A DNA stretch of 64,000 bases, taken from assembly GCA_022819645.1 (NCBI GenBank), contig JAJEGU010000017.1, positions 1 through 64,000 on the forward strand, written 5' to 3'. Positions 49,891 to 59,707 of this stretch are shown here, piece after piece. Within the stretch, counting starts at the first letter, position 1, and every line of letters starts with the position of its first letter. The notes beneath the pieces were generated by a model. The model ran no database searches. It had not been told where the DNA came from and was given only the letters and a program-made list of their open reading frames with translations. Origin of the DNA: Pseudomonadales bacterium. GTDB taxonomy: Bacteria > Pseudomonadota > Gammaproteobacteria > Pseudomonadales > Pseudohongiellaceae. Position numbers and translations under genes: made by a program.

Positions 49891-50016
49891 AAATTGGATG
49901 ATAACTATCGGCGGGTTACGGAAGACCATCGAACTCGAAGGCGCCATGGGCTATACTCCAATGGAGCCAACAGCCCGGGGCCTGATGAAGCCGAAAATCA
50001 GCAGGGCCAGGATAGT

Positions 50017-50523
50017 ATGCGCAATCTTGAGAAGTTCGTAATTCGGGACCAGCCGAAACCCGGTGAATTGGATGGGCTGCGCAACAGCATCGAATTCATG
50101 CGCGAGGAACTGGGCATGCCTCCCGGCGACCTGCCCGGTTCGCTTGACGAGGCAAGAAAAGTTCACGAAGAGCTGAAAGCCAGGGTTGCGCCTCCGACTC
50201 CGGCGCAGCTCAGAAGATTCGATTCGCTCCTGGTTGAAGTCGGCGGCACATTTTCAGGCGAACTGAATTCCCGGGCCCAGGTGGACCTGCTTATCCGGGA
50301 ACTGGAAAAAGCCAAGAGGGAAATGGGCGGAGGATACCACGGTATCCATGCGGGACTTTCAACGGACAAAAACCCTTTCAAACTGGACATTGCCGGCATC
50401 CTTGTCGCCCTGGCGATACTCGCTATCTTCTGGATTGCCTACTCGATCTCCGAAGGGTTCTTCTTGATAGCCCTGTTCATATCGGCGTTTATCAGCCTAA
50501 ATCTCTGGTTTTTCGGGCGATAA
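50017..50523 (+). CDS. Hypothetical protein with C-terminal transmembrane segments
   Basis: MRNLEKFVIRDQPKPGELDGLRNSIEFMREELG ... ILVALAILAIFWIAYSISEGFFLIALFISAFISLNLWF. Confidence 0.55.
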   Translation: MRNLEKFVIRDQPKPGELDGLRNSIEFMREELGMPPGDLPGSLDEARKVHEELKARVAPPTPAQLRRFDSLLVEVGGTFSGELNSRAQVDLLIRELEKAKREMGGGYHGIHAGLSTDKNPFKLDIAGILVALAILAIFWIAYSISEGFFLIALFISAFISLNLWFFGR

Positions 50524-50609
50524 CCAAGATGGTTGCCCGAACTGGGAATCTATCGATTCGTCAAGATAATTCTCCGCAAACAAGCTTCCCTGTATTGGCA
50601 AAACCATAC

Positions 50610-51023
50610 TCAACCACCATTCGCTGATGACGAAGGCAGAGCAGCCGGAATATCTGTATGGCTGAAGTCGTTTCCTTTATACAGCAAAGCTTCGCCCGTG
50701 ACCCGGGACAGGGCATATGCAAAGCAGTCGCCAAAGTTCAATGCAGCCCGATGCCTGCCTTTACCGAATTGGCGCCATGCCTGTCCGGCGACTCTGGATT
50801 GCTCTCCAGTCACCGGAGCAGTTTCTATTCCGGCAGTTTCGAGGAAGGCATCGAGTTCGTTGCCAGCCTCAATGCCTCCACGACTTTCCACCACGATAGC
50901 CGCCTCCAACAGGTTTGCCGCCGAAATCTGGCAATTCATTGAGGTCGCGATTGCGGTTTCGTATTCCTGGGCATCAGGTTCCCGATCGAGGACGGCAATC
51001 AGTGCGGAACTGTCTACGATCAC
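50610..51023 (-). CDS. vapC: PIN-domain toxin VapC (GTG start)
   Basis: VIVDSSALIAVLDREPDA ... ALNFGDCFAYALSRVTGEALLYKGNDFSHTDI. Confidence 0.92.
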   Translation of the reverse strand: MIVDSSALIAVLDREPDAQEYETAIATSMNCQISAANLLEAAIVVESRGGIEAGNELDAFLETAGIETAPVTGEQSRVAGQAWRQFGKGRHRAALNFGDCFAYALSRVTGEALLYKGNDFSHTDIPAALPSSSANGG

Positions 51024-51277
51024 TTCGGGAGACCCCTTTCGTCGTATAGCAAATCGCCATGATCCACCGCACCGGGGCCTGGCGCCATGAGGCGAGAGCA
51101 TCTATCTGCAATGGCGCGCATTTGATGCAGACGTACATCAATTCCAAGCCGTCTTTGTTCACGGGCAAGGCGTTCTCGGAGTGCGACAGTGATGGCACCA
51201 GTCTTTGTTTCGCCCGTCAGTATCGCCAATTTGCTGGCAAGCTGGCAGGTTTCATCGTTTTTGATGTTCAGGCTCAT
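51020..51277 (-). CDS. vapB: VapB-type antitoxin (Rv0623-like)
   Basis: MSLNIKNDETCQLASKLAILTGETKTGAITVALRERL; 4-nt overlap with vapC. Confidence 0.9.
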   Translation of the reverse strand: MSLNIKNDETCQLASKLAILTGETKTGAITVALRERLAREQRRLGIDVRLHQMRAIADRCSRLMAPGPGAVDHGDLLYDERGLPK

Positions 51278-51366
51278 GGCTGCAACGGTAGAAAAATTGG
51301 GAGCCTTCTACCATACTGCTTTCCAGTGCTTTCCGCAACATGGCATACAAGAAGTTGCTCCATTGT

Positions 51367-52374
51367 CTATTTGCCTGTCCTCGAGGAAACCTGGTCCTGC
51401 AACAGTCTGCGATAATCTTCGGCCTCAAGCCTTGGGCCGAAGCGGCTGACTACGGCAGCGGCGATTCTGGTGGCGAGTTGGCCAGCCTGGGGTAAGCTCT
51501 GGCCCTTGCTGAGGGCGTACAGGAATCCGCCGGCGTATGCGTCGCCGGCGCCGGTAGTGTCGACCGCCTTGACTTTGTGGGCGTCGAGTTCGATGAAATG
51601 GTTGCCGTCGAACAAAACCGATCCTTTGGCGCCTCTGGTGACGACGAATTGCTTCGCGAACGAGCGCAATGCGACGCAGGCCTCGCCGAGATCCGCGGCG
51701 CCGGTCCAGAGGCGGGCCTCCTCTTCGTTGCAGAACATCAGGTCGACTCCATCGCCGAGCATTTCTTTCATCTGATCCGGGAAGATTTCGAGCAGCGAGG
51801 GATCGGAAAACGTAAGCGCGGTCCTGAGTCTGTTTTCCGCGGCAAACTTGCGCAATTCGATCGCCGCGGCGCGGCCGCTGTCGGAGCTGACCAGATAACC
51901 TTCGATGTATACGTACTGCGCGCGACGCACGGCGTCGAAGTCGAGATCGGCCGGCGACAGGAATTCAGAGGCTCCGAGAAAGGTGTACATCGTGCGTTCG
52001 GCGTCGGGGCTGATCATGATGAGGCAGCGGCCGGTTTCGACCTCATGGAAATCGCCGCAAGTGCGGATGCCGTGCTGGCCGAGTTCGCGCAGGTAGAAGT
52101 TCCCTGCCTCGTCATCGGCGACCTTGCACGAGAAGAATGACCGGCCGCCGAAATTGCTGATCGCGTAGAGCGAATTGGCGACCGAGCCGCCGTCCATCAT
52201 CTTGCGCATGTCGCCCCTGGCGCGCAGCGCCGCGATGATTTCCTCCTGCCGCTCGTGGGTGACGAGAGTCATGACGCCGCGGCGTACGCCGTGGGCGGGG
52301 AAGAAGTCGTCTTCGACCTGGTATTCGATGTCGACCAGCGCGTTGCCGATGCCGTAAACGTCGATTGGCTGCAC
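51367..52374 (-). CDS. PfkB-family sugar/adenosine kinase
   Basis: VYGIGNALVDIEYQVEDDFF ... GGSVANSLYAISNFGG ... VDTTGAGDAYAGGFLYAL. Confidence 0.9.
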   Translation of the reverse strand: MQPIDVYGIGNALVDIEYQVEDDFFPAHGVRRGVMTLVTHERQEEIIAALRARGDMRKMMDGGSVANSLYAISNFGGRSFFSCKVADDEAGNFYLRELGQHGIRTCGDFHEVETGRCLIMISPDAERTMYTFLGASEFLSPADLDFDAVRRAQYVYIEGYLVSSDSGRAAAIELRKFAAENRLRTALTFSDPSLLEIFPDQMKEMLGDGVDLMFCNEEEARLWTGAADLGEACVALRSFAKQFVVTRGAKGSVLFDGNHFIELDAHKVKAVDTTGAGDAYAGGFLYALSKGQSLPQAGQLATRIAAAVVSRFGPRLEAEDYRRLLQDQVSSRTGK

Positions 52375-52380
52375 GGAGCT

Positions 52381-53673
52381 TCAGTCGCCAATCGCGGCGA
52401 AGGCTTTTTCGGCGGCCCGCAGCGTCAGTTCGATTTCAGCATCGCCATGGGCCGCCGAAAAAAAGCCGGCCTCGAAGGCGGAGGGCGCCAGGTAGACGCC
52501 GTTTTCGAGCATGGCGTGGAAGAACTTGCGGAAATGTCCGATATTCCCGGCCATGACTTGCTCGAAGCTGCGGATGTTATCCTCTCCACTGAAGAAAAGC
52601 CCGAACATGGCGCCTGCCTGATTGGTGCTGAACGGCACGGAGGCGGCTTCTCCCAGGCGGCGCAATTCTGCCATCAGGCCGCCGGTGCGCGCCGCCAGGG
52701 TATCGAAGAATCCTTCGCTCCGAATGACTTCAAGTGTCGCCAGACCAGCGGCGACAGCCAGCGGATTGCCGGCGAGGGTGCCCGCCTGGTACACCGCGCC
52801 TTGCGGGGCGATATGCGACATGATGTCCCGCTGGCCGCCGAAGGCGCCCACGGGCAGGCCGCCGCCGATCACTTTGCCCAGGGTGGTGAGGTCGGGTTCG
52901 ATTCCGTACATCGACTGGGCCCCGCCCAGCGCGACCCGGAAGCCCGACATCACCTCGTCGAAAATCAGCAGGCTTCCGTATTGATCGCAAAGCGTCCGCA
53001 GTTTGCCGAGAGTCTCCGCCTGGGACGGAACGCAGTTCATGTTCCCGGCAACGGGTTCGATGATGACACAGGCGGTTTGTTCGCCATGGGCGGCGAAGTG
53101 GGCTTCCAGCGCCGGAGTATCGTTGTACGGCAACACATGGGTTAATTCGGAATAGCCTCCGGGTACGCCGGGTGAATCCGGAGCGCCCAGGGTAAGCGCG
53201 CCGGAGCCGGCCTTGACCAGCAGGCCGTCCACATGGCCGTGATAGCAGCCTTCGAATTTCACCACAATATTCCGACCGGTGAAGCCCCGGGCCAGACGGA
53301 TCGCGCTCATGGTCGCTTCGGTGCCGGAGGTGACGAGACGAAGCTGTTCGATGGATGGCAGCAGTCGGCAAACGGTTTCGGCAAGTTCCACTTCGGCTTC
53401 CGTTGAAGCGCCGTAGCCCAGGCCTTTCTGCAGTTGCCGCTCCAATGCCTCGATCACAGCCGGGTGGCGATGCCCGAGAATCAGCGGCCCCCAGGCACCC
53501 ACATAGTCGATATAGCGGTTGCCGTCCACGTCGGTAAGCCAGGCGCCATCGCCGGATGCGAAGAAAAGCGGCTTGCCGCCCACCCCGCGGAACGCCCGCA
53601 CCGGCGAATTCACTCCACCCGGAATGGATTCGCACGCCCGGGCATACAGTGCTGCTGATTTTGTCCGACTCAT
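52381..53673 (-). CDS. hemL: Glutamate-1-semialdehyde 2,1-aminomutase
   Basis: [57 protein letters not shown] ... [19 protein letters not shown]. Confidence 0.97.
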   Translation of the reverse strand: MSRTKSAALYARACESIPGGVNSPVRAFRGVGGKPLFFASGDGAWLTDVDGNRYIDYVGAWGPLILGHRHPAVIEALERQLQKGLGYGASTEAEVELAETVCRLLPSIEQLRLVTSGTEATMSAIRLARGFTGRNIVVKFEGCYHGHVDGLLVKAGSGALTLGAPDSPGVPGGYSELTHVLPYNDTPALEAHFAAHGEQTACVIIEPVAGNMNCVPSQAETLGKLRTLCDQYGSLLIFDEVMSGFRVALGGAQSMYGIEPDLTTLGKVIGGGLPVGAFGGQRDIMSHIAPQGAVYQAGTLAGNPLAVAAGLATLEVIRSEGFFDTLAARTGGLMAELRRLGEAASVPFSTNQAGAMFGLFFSGEDNIRSFEQVMAGNIGHFRKFFHAMLENGVYLAPSAFEAGFFSAAHGDAEIELTLRAAEKAFAAIGD

Positions 53674-53894
53674 TTTCCGCATCCCTTGTCGCCGGGGGCA
53701 GATGTTAGACAATCCTGCTCTCCGGCGAAACCGGCGCTTGCCGCGGGGATTGCTTCCGTTGCAAGTTTGCCGGATCTGCATGGCACATTCTGTAGTACGA
53801 GTTGGAAGCGATCGCAATTTCCCCGGGGGGTTCCACAATCCGGTTTGAATTGTTGTAAGCTGCTTTTTCGGACTTCAGCCACCCGGAGTGCCCG

Positions 53895-55097
53895 ATGAAG
53901 AGAATCCTGTTACTCGCTCCCGTGCTGCTCGCAATGCTGCAGCCTGCCTTTGGCCAGCGTCCCGCGCCGGCGCCGCTGCCCGAGGGCGCGGGCAAGGAAC
54001 TTGTGCAGAGTCATTGCTCCTCCTGTCATTCCCTTGCGACTGTTTCCCGCGCAGCGGGTTACAGCACCACGGACGGATGGCGCCGGGTCATGGCGACGAT
54101 GATCGACCTGCCCGACGCCCAGGCGCAGACCATGGCCGAGTATCTCGCCGAGCATTTCCCGGAAGACGTGTCGCGCCGGCCCAATCTGATCGCCGGCGAT
54201 ACCGAGATCGAAATCATCGAATGGACCGTTCCCACGCTCGGTCAGCGCTCCCGCGACCCGGCGGAAGCGCCTGACGGTTCGATCTGGTGGACGGGCATGT
54301 GGGCCTCGCTTGCGGGGAGACTCGACCCTGAAACCGGCGAGATGGAAGAGTTCCGCCTGCCGCCGACCGCGCGGCCGCATACCATCGTGCCCGACGCCGA
54401 CGGCAACATCTGGTACACCGGCAACAGTAACGCCACCATCGGCATGCTCGATCCGAAAACCGGTCTCGTCACGGAATATCAGACCGAAGCGCGCGATCCG
54501 CACTCGGCGGTCTGGCACCCCAACGGCAACCTGTATTTCACTGCCCAGGGCGCGGCAGTGCTCGGCCGCCTCGATCCCGAAACCGGCGAGATCACCGAAA
54601 TACCCACCGAACCGCGGCCATACGGCATTCAGGTGGACTCCCGGGGCACAGTCTGGGTGGCGTATAACGGCACGAACAAGATCGGCGCCCTCGACCCGGA
54701 CAGCATGGAAGTGCGTTTCTACGAAGTACCCGACGATCACACGCGCATCCGCCGCCTGGGACTCGACAGCAACGACATCGTCTGGTTCGTCAATTCCACC
54801 ATGGGCAAGATCGGCCGACTCGATCCAGCCACCGGCGAAATCACTCAATGGGATTCTCCCAGCGGGCCGGATTCCCACCCCTATGCCCTTGCCGTGATCG
54901 ACGACGTCGTCTGGTACAACGAATCCGGCAAGCGCCCGGACGCTCTCGTGCGCTTCAATCCACGCACCGAGACCTTCCAGAGCTGGGCGATTCCCTCGGG
55001 TGTGGGCATCGTGCGCCACGTCTGGGTAACCGAAGACAGGAACCTGCTGATCCACCAGAGCAGTTCCAACCAGGTCGGGCTGGTGAAGATCAACTGA
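53895..55097 (+). CDS. Exported cytochrome c domain fused to virginiamycin B lyase-like beta-propeller
   Basis: Signal peptide; CSSCH heme motif; repeated ...GRLDPETGEITEIPTEPRPYGIQVDSRGTVWVAYNGTNKIGALDP. Confidence 0.82.
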   Translation: MKRILLLAPVLLAMLQPAFGQRPAPAPLPEGAGKELVQSHCSSCHSLATVSRAAGYSTTDGWRRVMATMIDLPDAQAQTMAEYLAEHFPEDVSRRPNLIAGDTEIEIIEWTVPTLGQRSRDPAEAPDGSIWWTGMWASLAGRLDPETGEMEEFRLPPTARPHTIVPDADGNIWYTGNSNATIGMLDPKTGLVTEYQTEARDPHSAVWHPNGNLYFTAQGAAVLGRLDPETGEITEIPTEPRPYGIQVDSRGTVWVAYNGTNKIGALDPDSMEVRFYEVPDDHTRIRRLGLDSNDIVWFVNSTMGKIGRLDPATGEITQWDSPSGPDSHPYALAVIDDVVWYNESGKRPDALVRFNPRTETFQSWAIPSGVGIVRHVWVTEDRNLLIHQSSSNQVGLVKIN

Positions 55098-55119
55098 CTA
55101 ACGGAGCCACCCGCAGCCT

Positions 55120-55157
55120 GTCATTCTGCGCGTAGCGAAGCGAAGTCGCGGAATCTC
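55120..55157 (+). repeat. Half copy of dispersed repeat R2
   Basis: gtcattctgcgcgtagcgaagcgaagtcgcggaatctc. Confidence 0.85.
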
Positions 55158-55226
55158 CATCTGGCGGCAGTAATATCCGTGTCTGCGACGAAGAATGGAA
55201 TTTGCCTCATGGGAAAGGAAACAGCC

Positions 55227-55652
55227 ATGAATCAGCAGGAAATGACCGGCCAATGCCACTGTGGTGCGGTCAGATACACCGGCCTGGGAGGGCTGCCGGA
55301 GCTGCATTGCTGCCATTGCCCTGATTGCATGCGCTGGGCCGGCGGCCCCTTGATGGCCCTGCACTTCAGCGGTGGCATCCAGCTCGCCGACTCCGATGCG
55401 GTAAACTGGTATCAGAGTTCGGATTGGGCCGAACGCGGCTCATGCAAGACTTGCGGCTCGGCCCTGTTCTGGCGGCTCCGGGCCGACCACGGCATGATCG
55501 TGGTAACCGCCGGCAGTCTCGACCGGCAAGAGGAACTCAGCCCCATAGCCGAGCATATCTACATCGACGCCAAACCCCCCTGGTACGATTTCTCCGGCGA
55601 CGCCCCCTGCCTGACCAGCACCGAGTTCCTGGCGCGGATTCAGGGGCGGTAG
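55227..55652 (+). CDS. GFA-domain protein (glutathione-dependent formaldehyde-activating enzyme-like)
   Basis: GQCHCGAVRYTGLG ... CHCPDCMRW ... CKTCGSALFW. Confidence 0.9.
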   Translation: MNQQEMTGQCHCGAVRYTGLGGLPELHCCHCPDCMRWAGGPLMALHFSGGIQLADSDAVNWYQSSDWAERGSCKTCGSALFWRLRADHGMIVVTAGSLDRQEELSPIAEHIYIDAKPPWYDFSGDAPCLTSTEFLARIQGR

Positions 55653-55718
55653 CTCCCTTTATTTGTTCGATGGTCGAAAACTATTCTACGGATTATCCCA
55701 GATTCCCCAAAACTTATT

Positions 55719-56756
55719 CTAACCTGCAGAAAACGCAGCAAGGTTAGATGATGGTTGAGCATTTACACCGCTTAATCTACTATTTATTGCGACGGCCAGA
55801 TCTACTCCGTGACTTCTAGTATTGTCTGTTACAACTTCTTTTGCACCGGTCGCTCTTATGTATTCGATTGTTCCTTGAAAATCGGCATGATTTGTGAGGG
55901 CCACACCGTACGCTCGCTCAGAATATTCGATAACTGGATTGTCAGGTTTTGTCATAAAAGCGCTACAGGAAATGCTAGTGCCTTCAATAAGCTCATTTTT
56001 AAATCCATCTCCCTTCGCGTATAGTCGAATATACGACTGACTGCCGAGTGCACTGCTGCAACTGCGCCCCTCTTCGGAATCAATTCTTATAATCGACCCT
56101 GCGGCGAAGCCATTCGCTTGATACACTGAAATCTCACCGATCAATCTCTTGCTTGCCAAGATCGGGACTCCAACGTTAGTAGATAACACATGCAGTACCC
56201 GTTCTATTGTTCCCCTGTGAGCGTGGATATGCACGGAACCTTGACGAAGTCGTTGACTAACTATTTCCAGCAGACGACTCTCGGCCTCTCCCTGTGTGTA
56301 TTTTCGAACGCTTGCTGGGTTGCCATAGGTGCTATCTACAACAAGTTCGTCGACCTGAATTACCTCACTAATGGGCCAAGCGAAGTCTCCAGAATACCCA
56401 CAACGAAATCCATCCGAATGCTCCACTACGACTTGGGCAGAACCTAGCATGTGACCCGACCTTACGAAAGTGAGCTTTGTTCCGTCTTCCAAATCCTTTA
56501 CTGTGTTCCAATTAAGTGAGATAACGTTATCTCGATATTCAATATCTGCATTAAGTTCTGAAATCAGAAGAGCTTTAGTCTCTTGGCTCATGAAGATATC
56601 TTGCATGCCCTTACTTTTATTAAAATCTCCCATGTGATCGTCATGAATATGGGTTTGTACACGATAATCAAAACCTTCCGCGTACCCATCGCAGACTGTG
56701 TTAGATCCAAGGCGCACCGCGCCATTATGAAATACGTCAACTCTTGGAAGAGCCAT
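55719..56756 (-). CDS. Metallo-beta-lactamase fold, beta-CASP-type nuclease
   Basis: THIHDDHMGDF, SGHMLGSAQV, YSGDF, VDSTYG, VHIHAHRGT, LTNHADFQGTIEYI. Confidence 0.85.
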   Translation of the reverse strand: MALPRVDVFHNGAVRLGSNTVCDGYAEGFDYRVQTHIHDDHMGDFNKSKGMQDIFMSQETKALLISELNADIEYRDNVISLNWNTVKDLEDGTKLTFVRSGHMLGSAQVVVEHSDGFRCGYSGDFAWPISEVIQVDELVVDSTYGNPASVRKYTQGEAESRLLEIVSQRLRQGSVHIHAHRGTIERVLHVLSTNVGVPILASKRLIGEISVYQANGFAAGSIIRIDSEEGRSCSSALGSQSYIRLYAKGDGFKNELIEGTSISCSAFMTKPDNPVIEYSERAYGVALTNHADFQGTIEYIRATGAKEVVTDNTRSHGVDLAVAINSRLSGVNAQPSSNLAAFSAG

Positions 56757-57459
56757 TCTCCAATGCCTTTGATACGAGCGCTCTGATCCTTGCCTCTATG
56801 TTCTCTTTACCAATTTCTTGCATTGAGGCATTAAAGTCCTCGTTACCCACTAGCGTGAACAGCTTGGGGCCGAGACGACCGGTCGCGCTTCTAATTCCCA
56901 AACTTCCTATAGCGGAAGCCAATATTGAATCTCTGGCAGTTTGAGTCTTTTTTTCCAGGATTGATTCAATTTCCAATGGCATTGAGCCAACAAATACAAA
57001 TCGCCTTGTAATTTGTTGACGCATGCCAAGTACTTCTTTAATGCATTGACTGATAGTCTTGTCGGATCGATTTCTGAGTTGCGCTACCTGTCGCACTTCC
57101 TTACTGGTTAATCCATCTGACAAAATGGAGTCAGCAACAACTCGCTGCTCTTCAGCATTGCTTAGTTTTGTTAACTCGAATGCGGCTGTGAACCCAATGA
57201 AACTTTTTTCTGCCCCCCATCCGACCAGATGCTGCAAATCCTTCGGAAGTCTGAGGATGGTCAAGAACCTCCCTATGTGTCCTGTACCATCAAGTTGGAC
57301 CGCTTCAGCACAGTCTTGAAGAGACGTACCCTCCGAGCGAGCCCTTCTCAGAAGTTCTCCTACCTCAATCGGAGACAGAGGTCGACCCTTCTTGTGTGTC
57401 CCATATCCCAGGGACATACGAAGACGGCCAAGCTCCAATGCGTTTAACCCAGCGAGCAT
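56737..57459 (-). CDS. ParB-HTH-like protein of unknown function
   Basis: DGTGHIGRFLTILRLPKDLQHLVGWGAEKSFIGFTAAFELTKLSNAEEQRVVADSILSDGLTSKEVRQV resembles ParB central HTH. Confidence 0.6.
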   Translation of the reverse strand: MLAGLNALELGRLRMSLGYGTHKKGRPLSPIEVGELLRRARSEGTSLQDCAEAVQLDGTGHIGRFLTILRLPKDLQHLVGWGAEKSFIGFTAAFELTKLSNAEEQRVVADSILSDGLTSKEVRQVAQLRNRSDKTISQCIKEVLGMRQQITRRFVFVGSMPLEIESILEKKTQTARDSILASAIGSLGIRSATGRLGPKLFTLVGNEDFNASMQEIGKENIEARIRALVSKALENGSSKS

Positions 57460-57462
57460 GTT

Positions 57463-58290
57463 CTAGCTTCCTTCCAAGGCTCCACGATCAATTAGAGCCT
57501 CTTCGATAAGAAGGGCCACTGTGTCGTCTTGGTTTTCTCCTTCTTCCTTAGCTACGTGCTGAATCGCTGCATGAACGTCATTAGATACGGTTGCGATGAC
57601 CTGTACTACTTTAGATCCTGTTTTTGCTCGTTCAATTAAATCGTCCATATTGCGTTCAGGGTGGTCTTTGATTTCCTTATGTACCTTTTTCCGCTGAGCC
57701 CCGGTCATCGGAGCCATCTCCTTGGCTAATTGGACGGCGACCTCCGGGTCAGCCACTCCTTCGTCATCGCTCGCGGCATCTTGTGCCTTTACCGCTACAT
57801 TAACATCAACGACGCCATCATCAACCAGACCTTTCAGTTCTTTGAGCAGCCTTGGGTACTTAATGTACTCCGAGATCTTTTTTCTAGGAAGACCTGTGGT
57901 TTCTGCTACCTCTTTGACAGTCCCATAGATGTTGTATAGAAACAGAACCCCATCCTTCAGCTCTTTCCCAGTAAGCTGCCGCCGAATCAAGTTTTCCGTA
58001 ATGGAGATTGCTTTCGCTTGCCCCTCATCAACCCGCTCATTCAGGACAGCTGCTGAAATTTTTTCCCTTCTCAAGTGCTTATGAGCTAAAAAGCGTCTTT
58101 GCCCAGTTAGAATCTCCCACTTACCCTCCTCCCGAGCTTGGCATACAACGATGGGTTGCAAAAGACCCTGAGTTTCAATGCTTCTCGCTAATTCATCTAT
58201 CTCTTGCCCAGTGTTTTGTGTCCGCACTTGCCCCTTGCTAATCGTTAAATCATCCAAGGGAATTTCTCGATATTCCACAATTCTTGCCAT
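57463..58290 (-). CDS. ParB N-terminal domain protein
   Basis: IPLDDLTISKGQVRTQNTGQEIDELARSIETQGLLQPIVVCQA ... ILTGQRRFLAHKHL ... ITENLIRRQLTGKEL. Confidence 0.9.
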   Translation of the reverse strand: MARIVEYREIPLDDLTISKGQVRTQNTGQEIDELARSIETQGLLQPIVVCQAREEGKWEILTGQRRFLAHKHLRREKISAAVLNERVDEGQAKAISITENLIRRQLTGKELKDGVLFLYNIYGTVKEVAETTGLPRKKISEYIKYPRLLKELKGLVDDGVVDVNVAVKAQDAASDDEGVADPEVAVQLAKEMAPMTGAQRKKVHKEIKDHPERNMDDLIERAKTGSKVVQVIATVSNDVHAAIQHVAKEEGENQDDTVALLIEEALIDRGALEGS

Positions 58291-58312
58291 TTCCTTAATT
58301 TTCCTCCTGCCT

Positions 58313-59686
58313 TTATCTAGTTGAATTCTTGTTGCTTTCGGAGAGTTCGAGGATATACATCAATTCCTGTACAGAGAAACCGCGAGAGGCAGTTTCGACG
58401 GATTCAACGATATCGCTGAACATTTCCTCTTTGCTGTCCAAGATGCTGGCAATACGCTCTTCTATCGTATCCACCACCAAAAATCGGACAACGTGCAGCG
58501 GCTCTTCCCGATCAAACCTATGTGCACGGTAGATCGCCTGCATCTCCACAGCCGGGTTCCACCACCTGTCAAACATTACAACGTGTGACGCCTCTCCCAG
58601 ATTCAATCCCACGCCGCCGGCCCTCAACGAGATGAATAGGATTCGGGGCGACCTGCCAGTTTTGAACCTCTCTATGGCCTTCTGCCGCTCTTCGATCGAC
58701 ATTGAGCCCGTGATGAAGTCACCAGGAATGCTAATCCGCGCAGACAGCCATTTCAAGGTCTCGACAAACTGCGAGAAAACCAGTACGCGAGCATTTGATC
58801 CCATACCTTCACAAACCTCCTTCAAAGCGTTCAGCTTGGAAGATGTATTGCTATCAGAGTCAAAATTGCACGCAATCTTAAGGCGAGTTATTAGCCCAAG
58901 CAGTACAGCCGCGGAACTCTCGGCGTCCGTCCTGACAGCATCCTCCCGCTCCACCCACAGTTGATCGTAGGCAATTCTCTGTGGAGATAGTAGTTCCAGC
59001 TTCATGTCCTGAATGATGACTGGAGGAAGTTCCCCCCTGACGTCCCGTTTCCTCCTACGCAGCATCATTGAACTTAGCGTCGACGAAAGTTTCGTACTTG
59101 AGAGGTCCGTTGGTAAGGATGGATTTAGAAATCCAAGAATTGAGGCCACATCATCCGGGTCGTTCTCAAGCGGAGTGGCGGATAGGGCCCAGGAGTGCTT
59201 TCGCGGGAGTAAACGGCAGGCCAATGATGTTCGGGAGTACTTGTTCTTTATGCGCTGGGCTTCGTCAAGAATTACTATATCGAACGTGTCGGCTGGAATC
59301 CGATCAAGACCATCTTGTCTGATCTGTTCATAGGAGCCAACCAACACTGGAACAGGAAGCATATACAGAGCTTCACGGTCACGAATATCTCCTTGCAGAC
59401 GTCGAACCGCAAGGGATGGTGCCCAAATATCCAGTTCCGCCATCCAGTTGGTAATCAACGATGCAGGGGCAACGATGAGTGAACGCCTGATATCATTCTT
59501 CGCGTTCAGCAAGAGGGCCAGGGCGACTGAGGCCTGGACCGTCTTGCCCAATCCCATTTCGTCAGCAAGTAGCGCTGCGTTTGAGCGAAAGAGGAAGGAC
59601 ACACCCTCCCATTGGTAATCATGCAATCTACTCGGGACACCGAGCATGTCCTCAGCCTGGTGTCGAAGTTCCAATGTTTCGTTCAT
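58313..59686 (-). CDS. SNF2-family DNA helicase/translocase
   Basis: YQWEGVSFLFRSNAALLADEMGLGKTVQ; DEAQRIKN; SLRAGGVGLNL; DRWWNPAVEMQAIYRAHR. Confidence 0.95.
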   Translation of the reverse strand: MNETLELRHQAEDMLGVPSRLHDYQWEGVSFLFRSNAALLADEMGLGKTVQASVALALLLNAKNDIRRSLIVAPASLITNWMAELDIWAPSLAVRRLQGDIRDREALYMLPVPVLVGSYEQIRQDGLDRIPADTFDIVILDEAQRIKNKYSRTSLACRLLPRKHSWALSATPLENDPDDVASILGFLNPSLPTDLSSTKLSSTLSSMMLRRRKRDVRGELPPVIIQDMKLELLSPQRIAYDQLWVEREDAVRTDAESSAAVLLGLITRLKIACNFDSDSNTSSKLNALKEVCEGMGSNARVLVFSQFVETLKWLSARISIPGDFITGSMSIEERQKAIERFKTGRSPRILFISLRAGGVGLNLGEASHVVMFDRWWNPAVEMQAIYRAHRFDREEPLHVVRFLVVDTIEERIASILDSKEEMFSDIVESVETASRGFSVQELMYILELSESNKNSTR

Positions 59687-59707
59687 CCGACCGGGCTCTA
59701 TAGGTAG

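Noticed and set aside
53910-55055. 381-aa minus-strand ORF
   Set aside because: Antisense to the cytochrome c-Vgb fusion gene.
55719-58290. ParB genes as evidence for an integrated plasmid
   Set aside because: No parA, replication gene, relaxase or integrase in the vicinity.
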